DNA from: Mycobacterium sp.
GTDB taxonomy: Bacteria > Actinomycetota > Actinomycetes > Mycobacteriales > Mycobacteriaceae
Reading direction: 5' to 3'
DNA length: 6,948 nucleotides
Assembly (NCBI GenBank): GCA_019246375.1
Contig: JAFAQO010000394.1
Span: forward strand, 1 to 6,948
Below, in pieces: positions 1 to 5,456 of this stretch; the first letter of the stretch is position 1, and each line of letters begins with the position of its first letter. The translations under genes were made by a program, and so were the position numbers. The notes under the pieces were generated by a model that worked only from the letters and a program-made list of their open reading frames with translations, did not search any database and had not been told where the DNA came from.

Positions 1-503
1 GTAGCCGCCGACGTCAGCCGCGCGCCGAGCCGGTGCTTGATCCACCCGAGCAGCGGCATCAACACCAACGCGACGGCGGTCAGCGCGATGCCGGTCACCG
101 ACTTCTGCGCGTGGTGCTCATTGAGCAAGTGGCGGAGGGATTCGGCGGCGATGTACGGCGCCGTCAGCCAAAACGACACCGCGACGCCCCGCTGGGCGCG
201 CCGTTCCGCAGTCTCCGACAAGGTCCGCGAGCCGCTGAACCGCCAGATCACCATCACGCTGGCCAAGCCCTCCGGTGCGCTGCCCAGCGCCCACCCGGTC
301 AATGCGATGGAGCCGACCGCCAAGCCCTGCCACAGCCCCATCACTCCCTCGGTCAGCATTGCGATCAGGCTGACCCAGGCCAGGCGCCATGCCCACCGAG
401 CGCCCCGGCGCCATCCCGCGTCGTGGGTGACCAAAGCATGCCGGGAACCGTCGCGGCAGCCATCGAGCTCGGCCGGACTGCCGGCTGGGCGGGAAGCAGT
501 CAC
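1..503 (-). CDS. CDF/TMEM163-like integral membrane protein (N-terminal part, cut by window edge; Rv3271c-like)
   Basis: This is the N-terminal 167 codons of a polytopic membrane protein, read on the minus strand and running off position 1. Counting from the GTG at 503-501, hydrophobic segments lie near residues 37-58, 62-87, 107-124 and 136-154. The stretch LTEGVMGLWQGLAVGSIALT resembles the first two helices of cation-diffusion-facilitator/TMEM163-like proteins. Membrane glutamates E52, E78 and E121 are visible, but where many relatives have an aspartate ahead of the helix-2 glutamate this protein reads WALGSAPE, so metal transport is unproven. It resembles what I recall of M. tuberculosis Rv3271c (about 222 residues), so roughly 55 residues would be missing. 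The start is uncertain: no Shine-Dalgarno sequence precedes 503, in-frame GTG codons also lie at 539-537 and 548-546, and the frame stays open up to a TGA near 606. The gene is divergent from the methyltransferase. Confidence 0.72.
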   Translation of the reverse strand, partial: MTASRPAGSPAELDGCRDGSRHALVTHDAGWRRGARWAWRLAWVSLIAMLTEGVMGLWQGLAVGSIALTGWALGSAPEGLASVMVIWRFSGSRTLSETAERRAQRGVAVSFWLTAPYIAAESLRHLLNEHHAQKSVTGIALTAVALVLMPLLGWIKHRLGARLTSAA

Positions 504-655
504 CAGGCGATGGTAAAGCCACCGCGGGAAAACCCACACGACCGGCACACTCGGGAAGTCCGATCCCCGCAGCCCCCGGAGCCGGATGAAGTCGGCCCCT
601 GCGCCTCATTACGCTGGCTAAGGAGTAGCTCGCAGCCACGACAGAGAGGCCATGT
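504..655. promoter_or_regulatory. Divergent intergenic region between the membrane protein and methyltransferase genes
   Basis: This gap of about 150 bp must carry promoters for two divergent genes. On the plus strand TACGCT at 610-615 fits the mycobacterial -10 pattern TANNNT, about 40 bases before the methyltransferase start, but I see no good -35 partner. If the membrane protein starts at one of the upstream GTG codons (539 or 548), part of this region is coding. No palindromic operator or RNA structure stood out. Confidence 0.3.
644..649 (+). promoter_or_regulatory. Ribosome binding site of the methyltransferase
   Basis: GAGAGG ends six bases before the ATG at 656. This supports 656 over the overlapping, out-of-frame ATG at 652, which has only two bases between it and the same motif. 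Confidence 0.6.
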
Positions 656-1576
656 ATGGCACGCACCGACAACGACACGTGGGATCTGGCAACGAGCGTC
701 GGCGCAACCGCCACCATGGTGGCCGCAGGCAGAGCCCGTGCCAGCAAAGCCGATCACCCGCTCATCGAGGACCGGTTCGCCGAGCCGCTGGTCCGCGCCG
801 TTGGCATCGACTTCTTCACCAAGTGGGCCGCCGGTGAACTCGAGTCCGCCGACGTCGACATCCCCGACCACCCGTGGGGCATGCAGCGGATGACCGACGT
901 GATGACAGTGCGGACCCGCCACATCGACGGGTTCATCGCCGATGCGGCAGCGGCGGGAGTTCGCCAGACAGTGATTTTGGCCTCCGGCCTCGATGCGCGC
1001 GGGTACCGGTTGTCGTGGGCCCCGGGGATGACGGTGTTCGAAATCGACCAACCGCGAGTGCTCGACTTCAAGGCTGCCGCGCTGACTTCGCTCGGCGCCG
1101 AGCCGACCGTCGATCTGCGCATGGTGCCGGTCGATCTGCGCCACGACTGGCCGGCCGCGCTCCAAGGCGCCGGGTTCGACCCCGGGCGACCCACCGCGTG
1201 GATCGCCGAAGGCCTGGTCGCGTTCCTGCCGCCGGAAGCCCAGGATCGTTTGCTGGACAACATCACTGCGCTGAGCGCAGACGGCAGTCGGCTGATGGTG
1301 GAGATTTTCTGCAATTCCCAAGAGACTTTGCAGGCCCTGCAAGCCGCCAACCATAAGTGGTACGAGCATGGTCTGGACGTCGAACTCGACAACTTGGGTT
1401 ACCCCGGCGAGCGCAGTGACGTCGCGACCTACCTGCACGAGCGCGGCTGGCGAACAGCTCGCAAGCTGGCCAGCGAGTTACTGGCCGACAACGGACTTCC
1501 CGTGCCGCCGCGCACCATTGGCGATATCGCCTTCACCGAGAACTACTACTGCACCGCAGTGCTGGGTGCCTCCTGA
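656..1576 (+). CDS. SAM-dependent methyltransferase, TIGR00027 (LCMT/PPM1-like) family
   Basis: This is a 306-residue protein of the mycobacterium-expanded family of putative S-adenosylmethionine methyltransferases (Rv0725c/Rv0726c/Rv1729c/Rv3399 type); length is typical. The N-terminal part has the family signature around [18 protein letters not shown] (residues 10-27). The SAM-binding motif I is [14 protein letters not shown] (106-119), followed by the acidic motif EIDQP (129-133) at the end of strand 2, VPVDLRHDW (157-165), and the post-motif [12 protein letters not shown] (182-193). The C-terminus ends with an [13 protein letters not shown] strand, as in relatives. No signal peptide is visible, so it should be cytoplasmic. 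The substrate is unknown for most of this family, and the fold alone does not say whether it acts on a protein carboxylate or a small molecule. Its stop codon overlaps the start of the following CoA-transferase gene by one base, so translation is probably coupled. As I remember it, M. tuberculosis lacks this gene at the equivalent place. Confidence 0.93.
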   Translation: MARTDNDTWDLATSVGATATMVAAGRARASKADHPLIEDRFAEPLVRAVGIDFFTKWAAGELESADVDIPDHPWGMQRMTDVMTVRTRHIDGFIADAAAAGVRQTVILASGLDARGYRLSWAPGMTVFEIDQPRVLDFKAAALTSLGAEPTVDLRMVPVDLRHDWPAALQGAGFDPGRPTAWIAEGLVAFLPPEAQDRLLDNITALSADGSRLMVEIFCNSQETLQALQAANHKWYEHGLDVELDNLGYPGERSDVATYLHERGWRTARKLASELLADNGLPVPPRTIGDIAFTENYYCTAVLGAS

Positions 1577-2757
1577 TGCCAAAGAACAACGCGCCCAGAC
1601 CTCTTGACGGGTTTCGGGTACTCGATTTCACCCAAAATGTGGCCGGCCCGCTTGCCGGACAGGTGCTGGCCGATCTGGGCGCCGAGGTCATCAAAGTAGA
1701 GGCTCCCGATGGTGAAGCAGCTCGCCACCTCACGTCGGTTCTTCCCGGGCGTCCGCCGCTGGCAACCTACTTTCTGCCCAACAACCGGGGCAAGAAATCG
1801 GTCACGGTCGACCTGACCTCCGCTCAGGCCAAGCAGCAAATCGTTCGGCTCGCCGACACCGCGGACGTCGTCCTGGAAGCTTTCCGGCCCGGGGTCATGG
1901 AAAGACTCGGCCTGGGGCCCGACGAATTGCAGTCCCGCAACCCCAAACTCATCTACGCCCGGCTGTCCGCCTATGGCGGCAACGGCCCGCACGGCGATCG
2001 GCCGGGTATCGACCTGATGGTCGCGGCCGAGGCCGGCATGACCTCCGGTATGCGCACGCCGGACGGTAAGCCGCAGATCATCCCGTTTCAGCTTGTCGAC
2101 AACGCCAGCGGTCACGTCCTGGCGCAGGCGGTGCTCGCCGCTCTGCTCAATCGCGAGCGGCACGGCGTCGCCGATGTCGTCCGGGTCGCGATGTACGACG
2201 TCGCGGTGGGGCTGCAGGCCAATCAGCTGACAGTGCACTTGAATCGGCCTGGCGATCGGCCGGCGACCAAGCCGGCCTCTCACCCGAAGCGCCGCAGGAC
2301 CGTTGGCTTTGCCAGCCAACCCTCAGACGCGTTCCGGACCGCCGACGGGTATGTGGTCATCAGCGCATACGTGCCCAAACACTGGGCGCTGTTGTGCCAA
2401 ACCATTGGGCGCCCCGATCTGCTCGACGACGAGCGGTTCACCGACCAGCGTTCGCGTGCGATTAACTTCGACGAGTTGACCGACGAACTCGAATCGACGC
2501 TGACCACAGGGACGGCCGCCGAGTGGGTTGAGCTGTTGCGCCGCAACGGCGTAATGGCCTGCCTGCCACACACCTGGAAGCAGGTCGTCGGCACCCCGCT
2601 GTTCGCGGAGAACGAGCTGGCCCTCGAGGTAGGCAGCGGTGAAGGCGCCATCACGTTGGTGCGCACGCCGGCGCGGTACTCGACGTTCAGGGCCGTGGTC
2701 AGCGATCCGCCGCCGGCTGCCGGCCAACATAACGACGAGTTCCTGAGCGCGCCGTAG
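1576..2757 (+). CDS. CaiB/BaiF (class III) CoA-transferase, Rv3272-like
   Basis: This 393-residue protein has the usual length for class III CoA-transferases, which move CoA between carboxylic acids through an aspartyl-CoA intermediate. The N-terminal Rossmann-like part reads LDGFRVLDFTQNVAGPLAGQ (10-29), followed by LADLGAEVIKVEAP (31-44), NNRGKKSVTVDL (69-80) and ADVVLEAFRPGVMERLGLG (96-114). The segment RLSAYGGNGP (129-138) is a family hallmark. D175 in FQLVDNASGH aligns with the expected catalytic aspartate. The middle contains the less conserved, basic stretch TKPASHPKRRR (231-241). Start: the ATG overlaps the upstream TGA (TGATG), and only a weak GGGTG (1564-1568) precedes it, so translational coupling to the methyltransferase is likely. 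The acyl substrate cannot be inferred. As I recall, the same gene neighbours fadE25/purE/purK in M. tuberculosis, which makes a role in fatty-acyl or branched-chain CoA metabolism plausible but unproven. Confidence 0.93.
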   Translation: MPKNNAPRPLDGFRVLDFTQNVAGPLAGQVLADLGAEVIKVEAPDGEAARHLTSVLPGRPPLATYFLPNNRGKKSVTVDLTSAQAKQQIVRLADTADVVLEAFRPGVMERLGLGPDELQSRNPKLIYARLSAYGGNGPHGDRPGIDLMVAAEAGMTSGMRTPDGKPQIIPFQLVDNASGHVLAQAVLAALLNRERHGVADVVRVAMYDVAVGLQANQLTVHLNRPGDRPATKPASHPKRRRTVGFASQPSDAFRTADGYVVISAYVPKHWALLCQTIGRPDLLDDERFTDQRSRAINFDELTDELESTLTTGTAAEWVELLRRNGVMACLPHTWKQVVGTPLFAENELALEVGSGEGAITLVRTPARYSTFRAVVSDPPPAAGQHNDEFLSAP

Positions 2758-2780
2758 CGCAGCTCACGATCCATAACCCC

Positions 2781-3017
2781 TTATTCGAGGGTGAGCAGGG
2801 CGTGGTCGACGTGGCTGAGCGTGTCTGGCGACGCTTTGCCGGCGACAGCGTGCTGAAACGGATAGCGAGATCTCGAAGCTTGAGATTGGTTTCTTGCGAA
2901 CGCCAGACCAAAATGTCGAATGCCTGTTCCGCTGAGATGCCATAGGAGGCCATCGGCACGCCTTTGGCCTGCTCGATCCGCGCGCGTGAGGGCGGCCATG
3001 CACGAACCCGAGGTCAC
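2781..3017 (-). pseudogene. ANTAR-domain regulator remnant, two frameshifts
   Basis: The minus strand encodes most of an ANTAR RNA-binding domain (antiterminator type), but the conserved reading changes frame twice. From the GTG at 3017 the first frame gives a short lead-in ending in MAALTRA. The next frame (from 2980) gives RIEQAKGVPMASYGISAEQA and continues through FDILVWRSQETNLKLRD to LAIRF near 2857. The original frame then resumes with QHAVAGKASPDTLSHVDHAL and ends at TAA (2783-2781). Inserting CG in the CGCGCG run near 2982 and one C at TTCAG near 2857 would restore a continuous protein, a net loss of three bases. A proline (VPMA) replaces the usual leucine in the first helix. No GAF or response-regulator domain precedes it, so this is probably a decayed fragment of a larger regulator. 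Sequencing error at both sites is the alternative. Confidence 0.68.
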
Positions 3018-3050
3018 ACATCTGAGTCAAAGCGTTTGAGTCCTGCTGCG

Positions 3051-3635
3051 CTACGGACGTCGCACGGCGGTTGAGACGCCGTTCGACGGAAGGGCGAGCA
3101 CCGCGTCGACGGTTTCTTCGACCGACAGCGCCGAGCTGTCGATCCACTCGCCTTGGCCCGCCAGTTCTTCGCGCATGGCCTGGTCCAAAAAGGACCAGTC
3201 TTCAGCGAGCTTCTTGTCTCTGCCGGCGATGCGGTTGGCGGCCACAGCGGCAGTGGGCGCGAGGACCACCAGACGAAGCGGCAGATCCACGAGCTGCTCG
3301 AGGTAGAAGTCGAGGTGGGCACGGCGCACTACCACGTCGATCACTGGTACAACGCCTCCGGCGTAGAAGCTGCGCGCGAGCACGGCGGCATTCCTGGCTC
3401 GAAGCAGCAGTTGGCGGTCGGCCTCAGGATCGGTGTCGACGGCCGGCCAACGACCGCCGGAGACAACCAGAGCCTGCAGCCCATCCCCTTCGATGTGTGC
3501 CGCGAGCGAAAGCCGTTTGGCGAGAGCTTCGGCAACCGTGGACTTGCCGCACCCCGGGATACCAACTAGGAGGAACACATCCGGGGCTGGCTCACGGTCG
3601 ACGATCAGACCTTCAAACGGTGCCGCCCCGGACAT
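3051..3635 (-). CDS. Small P-loop AAA_33/zeta-toxin or chloramphenicol-phosphotransferase-like kinase
   Basis: This 194-residue protein has a clear Walker A motif, GIPGCGKST (residues 25-33), near its N-terminus. HIEGDGLQALV (47-57) follows, with D51 placed where kinases of this group keep a substrate-binding or catalytic aspartate. VPVIDVVVRR (96-105) forms a Walker-B-like strand. RLVVLAP (121-127) and RIAGRDKK (135-142) look like the lid region with conserved arginines. The C-terminal WIDSSALSVEETVDAVL is typical of the AAA_33/CPT-like group, whose members phosphorylate small molecules or nucleotide-like substrates. No membrane segment is seen. The substrate is unknown. It lies 22 bases behind fadE25 on the same strand, so it is probably the last gene of the purK-purE-fadE25 transcript. 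No strong Shine-Dalgarno sequence precedes the ATG, which fits coupling to fadE25. It is not an obvious toxin: no antitoxin gene is adjacent. Confidence 0.82.
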   Translation of the reverse strand: MSGAAPFEGLIVDREPAPDVFLLVGIPGCGKSTVAEALAKRLSLAAHIEGDGLQALVVSGGRWPAVDTDPEADRQLLLRARNAAVLARSFYAGGVVPVIDVVVRRAHLDFYLEQLVDLPLRLVVLAPTAAVAANRIAGRDKKLAEDWSFLDQAMREELAGQGEWIDSSALSVEETVDAVLALPSNGVSTAVRRP

Positions 3636-3657
3636 GTCAAAGCCAACGCGACGACAA

Positions 3658-4827
3658 TCAGCGCAGCAGTGCGCGCGACATCACCACGCGCTGGATCTGG
3701 TTGGTGCCCTCATAGATTTGGGTGATCTTGGCGTCACGCATGAACCGCTCAACCGGGAAGTCACGGGTGTAGCCGTATCCGCCGAACAGTTGCACGGCGT
3801 CGGTGGTGACCTCCATCGCGACATCGGAGGCAAAGCACTTGGAGGCCGCCGAGATGAAGCCCAACTCGTTTTCGCCGCGTTCGGCGCGTGCGGCCGCCGA
3901 GTACACCATCAGCCGGGCGGCCTCCACCTTCATCGCCATGTCGGCGAGCATGAACTGCACACCCTGGAAGTCACTGATGGGCCTATCGAATTGCTCCCGT
4001 TCCTTGGTGTAACCGATGGCGGCATCCAGCGCGCCCTGGGCGATGCCCACGGCCTGCGCGCCGATCGTCGGTCGGGTGTGATCCAGCGTCGCCAACGCGG
4101 TCTTGAAACCGGTGCCCGGCTCGCCGATGATCCGATCACCGGGGATCCGGCAATTCTCGAAGTACAGCTCGGTGGTGGGCGAGCCTTTGATGCCCAGCTT
4201 GCGTTCCTTGGGCCCGACGGAGAAGCCCTCGTCGTCATTATGGACCATGAACGCCGAAATGCCGTTGGCTCCCTTGTCCGGATCGGTCACGGCCATCACG
4301 GTGTACCACGTCGACTTTCCGCCGTTGGTGATCCAGGCTTTCGACCCGTTGAGCACCCACGAGTCCCCATCGGCTTTGGCGCGGGTGCGCATCGCCGCGG
4401 CGTCGCTTCCCGAACCCCGCTCGGACAGCGCATACGAGGCCATCAATCCGTCGACGGCCAGGGACGGCAACACCTGCTTCTTGAGCTCGTCCGAACCCCG
4501 CAGGATCAGGCCCATCGTGCCCAGTTTGTTCACGGCCGGAATCAACGAGGCTGAGGCATCGACCCGCGCCACCTCCTCGATCACGATGCAGGTCGCCACC
4601 GAGTCCGCGCCCTGACCGCCGTATTCCTCGGGGACGTGTACAGCGTTGAAGCCGGACGCGTTCAGCGCCGCCAGCGCCTCCTCGGGAAACCGCGACTCCT
4701 CGTCCACCTCGGCGGCATAGGGAGCGATCTCCTTTTCGGCAAGCGCGCGAATCGCTGTCCGCAGCTCATCGTGTTCTTCGGGGAGCTTGAACAGATCAAA
4801 CGACGGGTTTCCGGCCCAGCGAGCCAT
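3658..4827 (-). CDS. fadE25: Acyl-CoA dehydrogenase FadE25
   Basis: This FAD-dependent acyl-CoA dehydrogenase (389 residues) catalyses alpha,beta-dehydrogenation of an acyl-CoA thioester. The length equals that of M. tuberculosis FadE25 (Rv3274c) as I recall it, and long stretches look identical. The N-terminal helical domain spans about residues 15-125 and includes VPEEYGGQGADSVA (65-78). The middle beta domain has the FAD/substrate signature YALSERGSGSDAAAM (132-146) and WITNGGKSTWY (165-175). The C-terminal helical domain contains QLFGGYGYTRDFPVERFMRD (346-365). E373 in QIYEGTNQIQR is in the short-chain acyl-CoA dehydrogenase position of the catalytic base. Around 275-290 the reading EREQFDRPISDF replaces the more usual KxRKQFG, a modest local divergence. 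The start is secure: AAGGAGG lies five bases upstream of the ATG. It begins 13 bases after the purE stop, so it is probably cotranscribed with the purine genes. The physiological acyl chain is unknown. Confidence 0.96.
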   Translation of the reverse strand: MARWAGNPSFDLFKLPEEHDELRTAIRALAEKEIAPYAAEVDEESRFPEEALAALNASGFNAVHVPEEYGGQGADSVATCIVIEEVARVDASASLIPAVNKLGTMGLILRGSDELKKQVLPSLAVDGLMASYALSERGSGSDAAAMRTRAKADGDSWVLNGSKAWITNGGKSTWYTVMAVTDPDKGANGISAFMVHNDDEGFSVGPKERKLGIKGSPTTELYFENCRIPGDRIIGEPGTGFKTALATLDHTRPTIGAQAVGIAQGALDAAIGYTKEREQFDRPISDFQGVQFMLADMAMKVEAARLMVYSAAARAERGENELGFISAASKCFASDVAMEVTTDAVQLFGGYGYTRDFPVERFMRDAKITQIYEGTNQIQRVVMSRALLR

Positions 4828-4832
4828 CCCGG

Positions 4833-4839
4833 CCTCCTT
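4833..4839 (-). promoter_or_regulatory. Ribosome binding site of fadE25
   Basis: A perfect AAGGAGG on the minus strand sits five bases before the fadE25 ATG, inside the 13-base purE-fadE25 gap. It fixes the start and predicts efficient independent initiation within the operon. Confidence 0.85.
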
Positions 4840-4840
4840 A

Positions 4841-5356
4841 CTACTCGCCAGTAACTTTACCGTGACGGCTCTTCAGCGCCGCATCCTTGGCCCGCACGGA
4901 CTCAGCGAGCTGCTCCTGGAACGCCACGATCCGGCTGCGCAGCGCCGGGTCCCTGGAGCCCAGAATGCGCACCGCCAGCAGACCGGCGTTGCGGGCGCCG
5001 CCGATCGACACTGTGGCCACCGGGACCCCGGCCGGCATCTGCACGATCGACAGCAGTGAGTCGAGGCCGTCGAGCCGAGCCAGCGGCACCGGAACCCCGA
5101 TCACCGGCAGCGACGTCGCCGAGGCGACCATTCCCGGCAGGTGGGCGGCACCGCCGGCGCCGGCAATGATCACCTCGAGGCCACGGTCGGCCGCCCCGCG
5201 CGCGTAATCCAGCATCATTGCCGGTGTGCGGTGCGCCGAAACTACACCAACCTCGAACGGGACGTCGAACTCGGCCAGCGCCTGCGCGGCGTCCTGCATC
5301 ACCGACCAGTCGCTGTCGCTGCCCATGATCACGCCGATCCGGGGACGTTCGGTCAC
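4841..5356 (-). CDS. purE: N5-carboxyaminoimidazole ribonucleotide mutase PurE
   Basis: PurE (171 residues) converts N5-CAIR to CAIR in de novo purine synthesis, acting on the product of PurK. Class I PurE signatures are complete: [11 protein letters not shown] (7-17) for phosphate and ribose binding, VVSAHRTP (38-45) with the catalytic H42, and [17 protein letters not shown] (63-79). The segment [25 protein letters not shown] (86-110) carries the [14 protein letters not shown] signature, and [13 protein letters not shown] (116-128) completes the fold. The C-terminus is a short charged tail. The start is well fixed: GTG at 5356-5354 follows directly after an in-frame TAG, so nothing upstream can be used, and AGGAGGA lies nine bases before it. 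That Shine-Dalgarno sequence lies inside a copy of a tandem MIRU-like repeat. The active enzyme is expected to be a cytoplasmic octamer. The neighbours purK upstream and fadE25 downstream suggest one transcript. Confidence 0.97.
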   Translation of the reverse strand: MTERPRIGVIMGSDSDWSVMQDAAQALAEFDVPFEVGVVSAHRTPAMMLDYARGAADRGLEVIIAGAGGAAHLPGMVASATSLPVIGVPVPLARLDGLDSLLSIVQMPAGVPVATVSIGGARNAGLLAVRILGSRDPALRSRIVAFQEQLAESVRAKDAALKSRHGKVTGE

Positions 5357-5357
5357 C

Positions 5358-5456
5358 TACGCCGCTCCTCCTCATCGCTTCGCTCTGCATCGTCGCCGGC
5401 GTGAATCATGTACGCCGCTCCTCCTCATCGCTTCGCTCTGCATCGTCGCCGGCGTG
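5358..5456 (-). repeat. Tandem direct repeat, 2 x 46 bp (period 53), MIRU-like
   Basis: The 46 bases at 5358-5403 recur identically at 5411-5456, separated by AATCATG (5404-5410). On the minus strand each copy reads through GATGCAGAGCGAAGCGATGA and then GGAGGAGCGGCGTA. This strongly resembles the mycobacterial interspersed repetitive units (MIRUs) known from operon junctions, such as senX3-regX3, where they carry overlapping stop and start signals. Here the upstream copy encodes the C-terminal end of PurK (DAERSDEEERR) and the downstream copy fills the purK-purE gap and provides the purE Shine-Dalgarno sequence. The exact unit boundary and MIRU class were not determined; the assignment rests on recall of the motif. 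Confidence 0.8.
5366..5372 (-). promoter_or_regulatory. Ribosome binding site of purE, carried on the repeat
   Basis: AGGAGGA on the minus strand ends nine bases before the purE GTG. The same bases occur in the second repeat copy at 5419-5425, where they code for the acidic end of PurK, so the repeat doubles as a translation signal here. Confidence 0.7.

Noticed and set aside
118..747. 209-residue minus-strand open frame
   Set aside because: It is a shadow of the membrane-protein gene: shifting by one base gives the hydrophobic, family-like translation (AWRLAWVSLIAMLTEG), while this frame has no coherent membrane segments.
33..893. Long plus-strand open frame over the left edge and methyltransferase start
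   Set aside because: It is Arg/Pro/Gln/His-rich with no family resemblance and lies antisense to the membrane-protein frame, then out of frame with the methyltransferase.
500..1438. 312-residue minus-strand open frame opposite the methyltransferase
   Set aside because: High-GC antisense shadow; the plus-strand translation has all the methyltransferase motifs and a ribosome binding site.
2776..2792. Possible terminator hairpin (ACCCC...AGGGT) between the convergent genes
   Set aside because: The stem is only four to five pairs with a bulge, and no T-run follows on either strand.
3014..3322. 102-residue minus-strand frame running into the ANTAR frame
   Set aside because: It is a shadow of the kinase frame. 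Although it is in phase with the ANTAR core, a TGA at 3016-3014 separates them, so it is not a fused upstream domain.
3051..3635. Zeta-type toxin of a toxin-antitoxin pair
   Set aside because: No antitoxin-like gene lies next to it; the neighbours are fadE25 and an ANTAR remnant.
3433..4554. 373-residue plus-strand open frame opposite the kinase and fadE25
   Set aside because: Gly/His/Arg-rich antisense shadow of FadE25, which is recognisable along its full length.
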